Under the pieces are notes generated by a model that was not told where the DNA came from, ran no database searches, and worked only from the letters and a program-made list of their open reading frames with translations. Positions 34,803 through 42,592 of a stretch of DNA of 64,000 nt are shown here, piece after piece. Numbering within the stretch: position 1 is the stretch's first letter; every line of letters begins with the position of its first letter. The stretch comes from Pirellulaceae bacterium (lineage in GTDB: Bacteria; Planctomycetota; Planctomycetia; Pirellulales; Pirellulaceae). The stretch covers positions 558,001-622,000 of the forward strand of contig JAGYIQ010000004.1 in NCBI GenBank assembly GCA_018402565.1. Direction: 5' to 3'. A program made the translations under genes and the position numbers.

Positions 34803-35101
34803 TCAAGCTCCATCCGCCGAAATCACGTTAGGGCCCTGGCCGGCGGCTTTTTCGTACTTGCCGTCGCCCGCCTTGACGTACTTGGTGAACCCCTTGGCGG
34901 CCAAGTTCTTGTTGCTCAGATTGGCGGCCGCTTTCATATCCGAGTAAGTGCCGGCCATGTTGGGGGCCGTCAGCACCCGGCGAACGCTCACGCCCGTCTC
35001 CGGATGCACCGTCAGCGGCGGGTCGTTGATCCCTGCAGCCACTCGAAGGTCTCCCCCGTTTCACCCTCGGCCGTGACAATCTCATAGACATAAATCGGCA
35101 T
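34803..35101 (-). pseudogene. FmdB-like small protein gene, frameshifted
   Basis: The ATG at 35101 begins MPIYVYEIVTAEGETGETFE, but the frame meets TGA at 35014-35012. Shifting by one base at the C-run 35031-35033 restores a continuous ~99-residue protein: FEWLQ then GINDPPLTVHPETGVSVRRV, APNMAGTYSDMKAAANLS and FTKYVKAGDGKYEKAAGQGP. This order matches planctomycete FmdB-family proteins. The zinc-ribbon cysteines of classic FmdB members are absent from both halves; HPETG stands where CPxCG would be expected. Either the gene is broken by a 1-base deletion, or the base is an assembly error in a homopolymer. A palindrome (35137-35153) lies 36 bp upstream. Confidence 0.72.
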
Positions 35102-35136
35102 GTTTTGAACTCCACAGTTCGTGCTGGCGATGCTAG

Positions 35137-35153
35137 TTGCACTTGAATTGCAA
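35137..35153. promoter_or_regulatory. Candidate operator palindrome 1
   Basis: TTGCACTTGAATTGCAA, an 8-1-8 near-perfect palindrome with one mismatch between arms. It lies 36 bp upstream of the FmdB-like start on the minus strand and 133 bp upstream of the secreted unknown gene at 35286. Two sites of the same form occur at 38068-38084 and 38129-38145. The central 7-1-7 geometry (TGCAnTn-n-nATTGCA) resembles Fur/Zur-family boxes. Confidence 0.55.
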
Positions 35154-35285
35154 GTGATTTAGGTTAGGCTGTCAAGGGAGGCGACTCAATTGGTTCGGGC
35201 GGTAGCAACCGGTTTCGGTCGTTGCGGCGGCAGTCGTGAGATCGCAATTCCGTCGCGTTTTCTGTTCCCAATCACAGGATAGATC

Positions 35286-36356
35286 ATGAAGTCGCCCGCT
35301 TGCCGAACAACTCCCCAGCTTTGGTCGCTTATCTGGCGATCGAGCGCGTGGCTATTGGCAATCTGCTGCCCATGCGACACTGGCACTCTCGTTTGGGCTC
35401 AGGAGTCGGAAACGGCCACGCCGCCAATCGTGCAACTGTCGGACAACCGCGCCGAGTCCCCGACGGCGGAACCGTCGCTGACGGTCCAACGGCACCCGCA
35501 GGCGATCCCGCGGAGCGATTTTTTTTCGCTCGAGGGGCTCGCGCCGGAAGCACAATCATTTTCCCAAGAATTGCTCCTCAAGGCACTGGATGGCGAGGCG
35601 TTCTACACGCTGGTCGGCCAGTTAAAACCGGCGTCGGAAGGTTTCTGGGGCAGCTACTTCGCCCTGGAACCCTTGGATCTGACGGAGGTCGAACGAGTGC
35701 GCGTTGCCCTGCGACCCTGGAATGTACCGGGCTTGTTCCACGCCGATGTGCTGGTGTACGAATCGGCCCAGCGTGGCCAGCGATACGCTTCGGCGTATGT
35801 CGTGCATGTGCCGTCCTTGCGGGCACTCGTCGAGCGACAGTCGCAGTTTTTTGGGCAGTGGGGCATCACCACTGAGTCCCCACCGGGTGAAGTCCTGCTG
35901 AGTATCGAACGCTGTCGCCAACCGGGCGATCGCTGGCGAGGATTCGGCCTATTGTTTGGTTATCCCGAATATGCGGTCGATTTTTTTGTCGAAGCCGGCC
36001 TGCACCAGCGGACCACGGGCGAGTTTGTCGAACGGGACTTTCGCCAGATTCCGACCTTCACCAGCCGCTCGGGGCGGTTTGTCTACGCGGTCCCCAAACT
36101 CAGTCGACCCGGCCCCGAGGACCTGACTTTGGAGCGACGCGCCACGCATCTGTTGGGCGAGTACCGGCGGTTGCGTTCGACCGACAAAGAAACACCGCCC
36201 AACCCGATCGAACTGCTCCGCGATTGGATGGATGATGGCCACGGCTACTGCCACCCGCAACATCTGCTGGATAAACTCCCGCCCAAAACCGACGAGGAAT
36301 TGGATGCCGAAATTGCCGCTCAAAAACAGCTGGAGCAGTCGCCCAAAGGCGATTGA
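35286..36356 (+). CDS. Secreted protein of unknown function
   Basis: A 356-residue protein whose N-terminus ([17 protein letters not shown] and a following hydrophobic segment ending TLVWAQES) looks like a signal peptide cleaved near residue 39. The mature part is soluble and mixed alpha/beta, with [60 protein letters not shown] and an acidic, Gln-rich C-terminus. No family was recognised and no metal-binding cluster is evident. The COG0523 GTPase gene begins 15 bp after its stop, so the two are probably co-transcribed, which suggests a link to metal homeostasis. Codon use is ordinary for the region. Confidence 0.72.
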   Translation: MKSPACRTTPQLWSLIWRSSAWLLAICCPCDTGTLVWAQESETATPPIVQLSDNRAESPTAEPSLTVQRHPQAIPRSDFFSLEGLAPEAQSFSQELLLKALDGEAFYTLVGQLKPASEGFWGSYFALEPLDLTEVERVRVALRPWNVPGLFHADVLVYESAQRGQRYASAYVVHVPSLRALVERQSQFFGQWGITTESPPGEVLLSIERCRQPGDRWRGFGLLFGYPEYAVDFFVEAGLHQRTTGEFVERDFRQIPTFTSRSGRFVYAVPKLSRPGPEDLTLERRATHLLGEYRRLRSTDKETPPNPIELLRDWMDDGHGYCHPQHLLDKLPPKTDEELDAEIAAQKQLEQSPKGD

Positions 36357-36370
36357 ATAGGAAGCTAAGC

Positions 36371-37591
36371 ATGAACAAGCGATTGCCGGTCACGGTCCTG
36401 TCCGGCTTTTTGGGTGCTGGGAAAACGACCCTGCTGAACCATGTCTTGAGCAATCGAGCCGGCCTGCGGGTGGCGGTGATTGTCAATGACATGAGCGAAG
36501 TCAACATCGACGCGCAGCTGGTTGCCGGCGGCGGGGCCGCGCTCAGTCGCACGGAAGAAAAACTAGTCGAGCTGACCAATGGCTGCATCTGCTGCACGCT
36601 GCGGGAAGACTTGTTGCTGGCCGTCGCGGAACTGGCCCGCGAAGGTCGCTTCGATTATCTGCTGATCGAGTCGACCGGGATCTCGGAGCCAGCCCCAGTG
36701 GCTGACACCTTCACGTTTGCCGCCGGCAATGGCCAAGCGTTATCGGACTTGGCTGAGCTGGACACCATGGTGACGGTTGTGGATGGTGCCAATTTCCTGG
36801 CGGACTTGAAGCTGGGACGCGACCTGCAGAGCTTGGGGCAAGCCGCTGCGGCCGAGGATACGCGGACCGTGGCAGATCTATTGATCGATCAAGTCGAGTT
36901 CGCCAATGTGATTGTGCTCAATAAAATGGATCAGGTCAGCGAGGCAGAGGCCAATGAGATCGACGCCTTCATCGAGCAACTCAACCCGTATGCGCTCAAA
37001 CTGCGGAGCGAGTTCGGCCGAGTGCCTTTGGAACAGGTCTTGGGCACCCGGCGTTACGATTACGAAGTGGCCAAACAATCACGCGGCTGGCAGCTGACCT
37101 TGCGGGGGGAGGGCGCCAGTGAAACGGAAGAGTACGGTGTGACCAGCTTTGTCTATCGCGCTCGACGACCGTTTCACCCGCAACGTTTTTACGAGCGACT
37201 GGCCCAGGAATGGCCGGGGGTGCTGCGCTCGAAAGGATTTTTTTGGTTGGCCTCGCGACTCGACAAAATTGGCGTCTGGTCGCAGGCTGGCAGAATCGCC
37301 CGGTTGGATGTCGGCGGATTCTGGTGGGCCGCCGTGCCGCGTGACGACTGGCCCCAGATTCCCGGCTTTGAGGAATCGCTGCAACGGGTCTGGCATCTAG
37401 AAGTCGGCGACTGCCGCCAGGAGCTGGTATTTATTGGGATCGGGATGGACGAACTGGCGCTGTACGACTCCCTCCAAGCCTGCTTGCTGACCGACGCAGA
37501 AGCGGCGTTAGGTCCTGCAGCCTGGCAGACCTTCCCCGATCCGTTCCCGGCGTGGAATGTGCAATATCGTGCGCACGAGGCAGAAGCCTAA
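36371..37591 (+). CDS. CobW/COG0523-family GTPase, putative zinc metallochaperone
   Basis: A 406-residue cytoplasmic G3E GTPase. The Walker A/G1 motif is GFLGAGKTT (residues 12-20); the metal-binding motif [10 protein letters not shown], with the characteristic CxCC, is at residues 71-80; the G3 region is [10 protein letters not shown] and the G4 motif LNKMD. The C-terminal CobW domain (from about residue 255) has [17 protein letters not shown] and ends [13 protein letters not shown]. This arrangement matches the ZigA/YciC/YjiA type, which delivers zinc to client proteins under starvation and is commonly under Zur control. The ATG at 36371 follows AGGAAG. The DUF1826 gene 0.6 kb away is a known neighbour of such GTPases. 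Confidence 0.9.
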   Translation: MNKRLPVTVLSGFLGAGKTTLLNHVLSNRAGLRVAVIVNDMSEVNIDAQLVAGGGAALSRTEEKLVELTNGCICCTLREDLLLAVAELAREGRFDYLLIESTGISEPAPVADTFTFAAGNGQALSDLAELDTMVTVVDGANFLADLKLGRDLQSLGQAAAAEDTRTVADLLIDQVEFANVIVLNKMDQVSEAEANEIDAFIEQLNPYALKLRSEFGRVPLEQVLGTRRYDYEVAKQSRGWQLTLRGEGASETEEYGVTSFVYRARRPFHPQRFYERLAQEWPGVLRSKGFFWLASRLDKIGVWSQAGRIARLDVGGFWWAAVPRDDWPQIPGFEESLQRVWHLEVGDCRQELVFIGIGMDELALYDSLQACLLTDAEAALGPAAWQTFPDPFPAWNVQYRAHEAEA

Positions 37592-37630
37592 TGCTTCAAG
37601 TCCCCGACCGGCGCTGGCAATGCGGCCGAC

Positions 37631-38023
37631 TTACCGCCCCGCCACTTCGGTTCCATGAAAGACGTACGGCAGACGCTGCGAGTTCGACAATTGCTGAGCC
37701 AGATTGATCGGCACGACCCCTTGCTGCCGGAGTCGCTCGCGGACGCTGGCCAGGGACAGGCACTCGCGCTGCGGATCGTAGAAAAAGCAGTCGGCATCTC
37801 GGCAATCCCAGGCCCGTTCCAAGAGGACATCAAGCGGTTCATTCGGCTCGGTTCGCAGCACCACGATTCGCACTCGCGGCAGTTCTTGTCGCACCAGCCG
37901 CTCGGCCTCCCGGTCGGGCACGACGACCGAGATCACGCGAGGGTCCGCTTCTGTCGCACCGCAGTCCAACTGACTTGGCTGCCACCCCCAGCCCAACCAC
38001 AGCATCACGGTCACCAACACCAT
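37631..38023 (-). CDS. Small secreted protein of unknown function
   Basis: A 130-residue protein with a short hydrophobic N-terminus (MVLVTVMLWLGWGWQPS) suggesting export or a membrane anchor. The rest includes VISVVVPDREAERLVRQELP and DADCFFYDPQRECLSLASVR; three cysteines are scattered. No family was recognised. It converges with the COG0523 GTPase gene (gap 39 bp) and diverges from the DUF1826 gene; the divergent promoter region holds two candidate operators. A GGGAG precedes the ATG at normal spacing. Confidence 0.6.
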   Translation of the reverse strand: MVLVTVMLWLGWGWQPSQLDCGATEADPRVISVVVPDREAERLVRQELPRVRIVVLRTEPNEPLDVLLERAWDCRDADCFFYDPQRECLSLASVRERLRQQGVVPINLAQQLSNSQRLPYVFHGTEVAGR

Positions 38024-38067
38024 CGTTCCACTCCCTCATGAATAAGCCCGATAACCAGCATATACAA

Positions 38068-38084
38068 ATGCAATCCAATTGCAA
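38068..38084. promoter_or_regulatory. Candidate operator palindrome 2
   Basis: ATGCAATCCAATTGCAA, closely matching the palindromes at 35137 and 38129. The TGCAAT and ATTGCA arms are perfect inverses around three bases. It ends 45 bp upstream of the small secreted protein start at 38023 (minus strand). Confidence 0.55.
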
Positions 38085-38128
38085 GTAAGCAGATTGTAAC
38101 CAGCTGTCCAGCTGTTCCTTGAATGCAT

Positions 38129-38145
38129 TTGCAATCGATATGCAC
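38129..38145. promoter_or_regulatory. Candidate operator palindrome 3
   Basis: TTGCAATCGATATGCAC, with the left half identical to the consensus TTGCAATY and the right half weaker. It lies 44 bp upstream of the DUF1826 start at 38190. Together with palindrome 2 it places one site at equal distance from each of two divergent genes. Confidence 0.5.
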
Positions 38146-38189
38146 CTATGTAGACTCGTAGAGGGAGCATATCACCAGAGGAACCGTGC

Positions 38190-38747
38190 ATGAAAACGTC
38201 GACTCAACAACGGACCGTGGCCCTGGCCTGGGACATGGCCGAGCTACTGGAGCTCAAAACGGGTCCCCAAGACATCTTGGTTTTGGATCGGAAGAGCTTT
38301 CCTAGAACATCGGAGGCGATCCAGCAGTCGCCTGTGACAGATTTCCGGACTCGGATCGCACGCACGACGGCCGCGAGCAAGGTGGCGGCCGCGTTGCGGC
38401 AACTGCGGTTGGTGGATGCCGAGTTGCAGGAAGACATCGAGCAAATTGCGTTGACCTTTTTGCAAGCGTTCGAGCTGCGGACGGCCAATCTGCGGATCGA
38501 AATCGTCGACACCCAGTCCTGCCCGAAATTTCACTGCGACAATGTCTACGTCCGCTTGGTCACGACTTATGTGGGACCGGCCACCGAGTACCAGATGGTG
38601 GGCGAGTCGGCGATCCAGCGAGCAAAACAGGGCAGCTTGGTTTTTCTCAAAGGACATCGGCACCCGACACATCGCGACAGCGTTCACCATCGCTCGCCGG
38701 CCATCCCCCACGGTGGTCGCCGACTTTGCTTGGTCCTGGACTGTTAG
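38190..38747 (+). CDS. DUF1826-family protein
   Basis: A 185-residue cytoplasmic protein. The second half is diagnostic: CPKFHCDNVYVRLVTTYVGP, GPATEYQ, GSLVFLKGHRHP, HHRSPAIPHGGRRLCLVLDC, with conserved Cys and His residues that could bind metal. In other bacteria DUF1826 genes lie beside COG0523 GTPases and are predicted members of the Zur (zinc-starvation) regulon; the molecular function is not established. The ATG at 38190 follows GAGG. The 5' region contains candidate operator 3, and the gene diverges from the small secreted protein. Confidence 0.88.
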   Translation: MKTSTQQRTVALAWDMAELLELKTGPQDILVLDRKSFPRTSEAIQQSPVTDFRTRIARTTAASKVAAALRQLRLVDAELQEDIEQIALTFLQAFELRTANLRIEIVDTQSCPKFHCDNVYVRLVTTYVGPATEYQMVGESAIQRAKQGSLVFLKGHRHPTHRDSVHHRSPAIPHGGRRLCLVLDC

Positions 38748-39607
38748 TTACTCCCTCCAACCGCTCCAGGGATGGGCCAAAACAGTGTCCCATAGCAAAA
38801 CAAGCGACATCACTTTGACGACACCTGCCAATACGGCAAACAGCGATACGGAGAAAATCTGGTAAAAAACTTCCTGTTTCCCTCGGATTCTTTAGACGAT
38901 CGGCCCGTTTGCTGCGTCTAAGTGAGAGTCAGACCGAGCGGTTCCTCGGAATCGCGGGGGCTGCTCCTTGTCTCAAAATAAGACGTCATCCCAATCTGCT
39001 GCTGGCTGGTTGGGGCGTAGACCGGGCTGAATGCCGGTCGATTTTTCCGCAGCGGGCCGCGTCAAGCGATTCGATGGCATTGGAAAAAGCCGTGTCTTCG
39101 AGCGATTTGCGTGAATCGAGCGGGATTTGGCGTGTTTGTCGGGAAAAAACAAGCCCGACAAACGTTTCGCTCGGGCCGACGTCGGTCTCGAAAATTGGCC
39201 TGGCTCGTAACAGATGTGTGGAACGGGGTGCCGAAGGGGCAAAACCCGAGACAACCGAGGGACTGGCCCGGCATTTGCACTTAAACCCAGTCGCCCGACG
39301 GGGTGACCGACCGAGTCCAACGTGGACGTTACAGGGTGGACACAGAATGAGGGCAAGAACAGCGGGGCGGAAGTTACGGTCTAGGGACAGGACGATGCAG
39401 ACAAGACACTGCAGACAAGACGATGCAGATGCGTCAACGGGGTGTTGGCGAGCCAACGGGGTGTTTCAAGGGGAATGCGGCGAAATTACTGAGAGTTGGT
39501 GGTTGTGCGGCACCGGGATCACCGGTGTTCCTATAGCCCGCGATCCTCGATAATTTCGCTGGCAAGATGCCGAGTCCAATGGGCAGGCGAAGGAGGGAGA
39601 GAGTCAG
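38748..39607. other. Long gene-free region upstream of the sigma factor
   Basis: An 860-bp stretch with no convincing gene. The longest frame (38909-39553, plus strand) has an Arg/Ser-rich, shadow-like composition and no family resemblance. The only local structure noted is a direct repeat of GCAGACAAGAC words at about 39395-39425. It may hold the promoter and a long leader of the sigma-factor gene; GGAGGGAGAG at about 39592-39602 is the likely ribosome-binding site for the start at 39608. Confidence 0.5.
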
Positions 39608-41281
39608 ATGCGACAGGAATATCACAGCCGACTGCTGCTGGAATTGGTGCAGCAACGTATTGCTCATGGCGTGCAACGGCAATTGATTGCCGACGCTCAG
39701 CGTGCCGAGGCTTTGTTGGCGACTTTGGAGCCGACCAAGACCTACGGCTACGATTTCATTGCGACGGGTGTCTGCGGCGTGCGCGACTTCAACGCGGGCG
39801 TCGAGGTACTGCCCGGCGTGGCTTGGTCGTCCGATTTGTTGCTCTTGATTGAGGACTTGTCGGACGCGGCCGATATCCCGGCCGAATCGGTAGGCCAACC
39901 GGTGCACACGGTCGATGAATTATGCAAAATGCATAATATCTCCACCAAGACGGTGTCGCGTTGGCGTCGCCAGGGCCTGGTCAGCCGCAAGTTTATCTTC
40001 GATGGCCACCGCAAGCGGCTGGGCTTCCTGCGGAGCAGCGTCGAGGCGTTTATCAAGGCCAACCCGGAGAAGGTCTCGCGTGGGGAGCGGTTCAGCCACA
40101 TGTCCGAGCAGGACCGCGACGAGATCCTCGAGGTGGCTCGACGATTTGCCTCTTACGGCTTCACGCCCTCCGAGGTGGCTCGGCGAATTGCTCGAGAGAT
40201 CAATCGCAGCGCCGAGACCATTCGCTACACGATCCGCGATTACGACCGCGAGCATCCGGACAAGGCCATTTTTCCGGACAAATCGGCTCCGTTGTCGGAT
40301 GCGACCAAGCAGCAGATCGCGGCTTATCACGCCGAAGGCAAGTCGATGGGCTGGTTGGTCCGTCGCTTCGAGCGCTCCACGTCCACGATCCATCGTGTGA
40401 TCAACGAGCAACGGGCGCGAGCCATCATGGAGCTGTCGTTGGACTTCGTCGATAGTCTGGAGTTTCACGGACGCGACGCAGAACGCATCATTCGTGCACC
40501 GCTGCCGCAACCGGAAACGCCGCCGCGGCGGATCAAGGCGCCAGTGGGCTTGCCGGGTTACATGGCCGCGTTGTACGAGATGCCGCTGCTGACTCGCGAG
40601 CAGGAATACCACCTGTTCCGCAAGTACAACTACTTGAAGTTCCGCGCCGGGGAGCTGCGGCGTGGCCTCAAGGTTGGACAACCGTTGTCGCGGTTGATGG
40701 AGCAGATCGAGGCGTTGCATGCCGAAGCCGTGGCGACCAAGAACCAGATCGTGCAATCGAACTTGCGTTTGGTGGTGTCCATCGCCAAGCGGCACCTCAA
40801 GTCGCAGGAGGACTTCTTCCAACTGATCAGCGACGGCAACATGTCCTTGATCCGGGCTTGCGAGAAGTTCGACTACACGCGTGGCAACAAGTTCAGCACC
40901 TACGCCAGTTGGTCGATCATCAAGAACTACGGCCGGACGATCCCGGGCGAGTTCAAGTACCGGGACCGCTTCCGTACGGCGGCCGAGGAAATCTTCCTGG
41001 CGGCACCCGACGAGCGAGCGGATTGGTACAACCAGGTGGCCGAACAACGCCAATTGGAAATCCAGGTCGGCGCGATGCTGCATCACCTGGACGACCGCGA
41101 GCAGCAGATCATCATCCGCCGCTTCGGGCTCAACCACAAAGAAGAGCCGTTGACCCTGCAACAGGTGGGTGTGCTGATGGGCGTCACCAAGGAGCGGGTC
41201 CGCCAGATCGAAGTTCGCGCGCTGAACAAGCTAAAGGAAGTCGCCGCTTTGGAACGCATCGAGCGTCCCGAAGCCGGCTAG
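39608..41281 (+). CDS. Sigma-70-family RNA polymerase sigma factor with N-terminal DNA-binding region
   Basis: A 557-residue protein. The C-terminal half is a group-type sigma-70: region 1.2/2 from about residue 310, with NLRLVVSIAKRHLKSQEDFF, LISDGNMSLIRACEKFDYTR and KFSTYASWSIIKNYGR, and region 4.2 TLQQVGVLMGVTKERVRQIE near the end. The N-terminal ~290 residues are not the usual region 1.1. They contain a helix-turn-helix-like segment (VDELCKMHNISTKTVSRWRR, about residues 101-120) and two further HTH-like stretches (FTPSEVARRIAREINRSAET; GKSMGWLVRRFERSTSTIHR). This architecture is known to me from planctomycetes and suggests extra promoter recognition or an inhibitory role. A GGAGGGAGAG site precedes the ATG. 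Confidence 0.9.
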   Translation: MRQEYHSRLLLELVQQRIAHGVQRQLIADAQRAEALLATLEPTKTYGYDFIATGVCGVRDFNAGVEVLPGVAWSSDLLLLIEDLSDAADIPAESVGQPVHTVDELCKMHNISTKTVSRWRRQGLVSRKFIFDGHRKRLGFLRSSVEAFIKANPEKVSRGERFSHMSEQDRDEILEVARRFASYGFTPSEVARRIAREINRSAETIRYTIRDYDREHPDKAIFPDKSAPLSDATKQQIAAYHAEGKSMGWLVRRFERSTSTIHRVINEQRARAIMELSLDFVDSLEFHGRDAERIIRAPLPQPETPPRRIKAPVGLPGYMAALYEMPLLTREQEYHLFRKYNYLKFRAGELRRGLKVGQPLSRLMEQIEALHAEAVATKNQIVQSNLRLVVSIAKRHLKSQEDFFQLISDGNMSLIRACEKFDYTRGNKFSTYASWSIIKNYGRTIPGEFKYRDRFRTAAEEIFLAAPDERADWYNQVAEQRQLEIQVGAMLHHLDDREQQIIIRRFGLNHKEEPLTLQQVGVLMGVTKERVRQIEVRALNKLKEVAALERIERPEAG

Positions 41282-41330
41282 GACTGCCTCCGGCCTAAGT
41301 TGTCGATTGTCCCTAAACGAGGGTGCCAAG

Positions 41331-41495
41331 GGGCTTGTTGATTTTTCCAGACTTGCTCGCGAAATCGCCGCCTGATTCAATGAAATCGGGCAAAAACACG
41401 GCGTTTTCCCATCAATCGAAACGCTTGACGCGTTCCGCTACGGAAAAATCAACAAGCCCTTGACGCGTTCCGCTACGGAAAAATCAACAAGCCCT
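41331..41495. repeat. Family A element, complete copy with duplicated end
   Basis: GGGCTTGTTGATTTTTCC (41331-41348) and GGAAAAATCAACAAGCCC (41442-41459) are perfect 18-bp inverted ends of a 129-bp element. The last 35 bp (TGACGCGTTCCGCTACGG onward) are repeated once more at 41461-41495. It lies 50 bp after the sigma-factor stop. The same family fills 929-1267. The rest of the 340-bp gap shows nothing else. Confidence 0.9.
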
Positions 41496-41621
41496 GTACT
41501 ACGCACGGGCACCTCCGGCCCCAGGAGTAAGGCGTTTCGACTTCCGATGCTAGGCAATGGCTGCGGTAGCTAGTAACGTAGGGATTGGGTGCGGTGCCCT
41601 TTCCTGTCCTGAGCGATTCTT

Positions 41622-42557
41622 ATGGAACTTGTCGATCATCTTCGCCAACAGCTGCCGCAGGCCAGCATGACGACGCTGCGGGAAATGATCCGCGACCGTC
41701 GCGTCTCGATCGACGGCACCCCCGCGCGAACCCTAAAGGACGCCGTGCCCGCTGGGGCTCAGGTACAGATCGCCCCCAACCGAACCGGGGCCCGTCGAAC
41801 CGCCAGCGGTCCGTCAAACAAGTCGGCCCCCAGGTCCGCGCGGGGCGTTGCTCCGCTCCCCTTTACGGTGGTTCATCAAGATCGCGATCTGATCGTGATC
41901 GACAAACCGGTCGGTCTGCTCACCAGCTCGTCGCCCAACGAGCGTCGCCCGACGGCCCTGGGTATCCTGCGCAGCTCGCTGCCCCTGCGAGGGGGGCGCG
42001 TTGGCCTGGTTCACCGCCTGGACAAAGACGCCTCGGGACTGTGCGTCTTCACGCTGCATACCGACGCCTTTGTATCGCTCAAGAGTCAGTTCGCCGACAA
42101 ATCGGCTCGACGAACGTACCGCGCGATCGTGGATGGTCACATGGATGCCGACTCCGGCACGATCGAAAATCTGCTGGTCGAGTTGGTGGATGGCACCGTC
42201 CGACCGACCAGTGATCCGAAACACGGGAAACGGGCCATCACTCACTGGAGGCGACTGGCAGTGCATGGTCCGCTGACGCTGCTGGAACTGCGACTGGAGA
42301 CCGGCCGCAAGCACCAACTCCGCGCCCACTTGGCCGATCTGGGCAAGCCGATCGTCGGCGACGTGCTCTACCACAAGAACCCGCGGCAGCACTTCCCAAT
42401 GCCCGGCGTTCCCAATCGGTCTCCCGCGGCTCGCCCCCAACTCCTGCTCGCCGCCATCTCGCTGGGGTTCATCCACCCGCGGACCCGACAACCGATCGAA
42501 TTTTCGATTGCTCCGCCTGCTGCCTTCGGAGATTGGCAGATTGAAGCCCAGACTTAA
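41622..42557 (+). CDS. RluA-family RNA pseudouridine synthase
   Basis: A 311-residue protein with an N-terminal S4 RNA-binding-like domain (residues 1-50: TTLREMIRDRRVSIDGTPAR, AGAQVQI) and a catalytic domain with the RluA-type motif VHRLDKDASGL, catalytic Asp134, plus VIDKPVGLLTSS and LETGRKHQLRAHL. It isomerises uridines in rRNA or tRNA; the exact sites are not predictable. The linker between the domains is basic and Ser/Ala rich. Monocistronic in appearance; the MFS gene downstream converges. Confidence 0.9.
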   Translation: MELVDHLRQQLPQASMTTLREMIRDRRVSIDGTPARTLKDAVPAGAQVQIAPNRTGARRTASGPSNKSAPRSARGVAPLPFTVVHQDRDLIVIDKPVGLLTSSSPNERRPTALGILRSSLPLRGGRVGLVHRLDKDASGLCVFTLHTDAFVSLKSQFADKSARRTYRAIVDGHMDADSGTIENLLVELVDGTVRPTSDPKHGKRAITHWRRLAVHGPLTLLELRLETGRKHQLRAHLADLGKPIVGDVLYHKNPRQHFPMPGVPNRSPAARPQLLLAAISLGFIHPRTRQPIEFSIAPPAAFGDWQIEAQT

Positions 42558-42592
42558 CTGCGCAGCGCAAGCTGCGGGCAGCCAGGAGTCGA

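Noticed and set aside
38909-39553. 214-residue frame upstream of the sigma factor
   Set aside because: Arg/Ser-rich composition, no family resemblance, no ribosome-binding site, and overlapping frames of equal quality on the minus strand.
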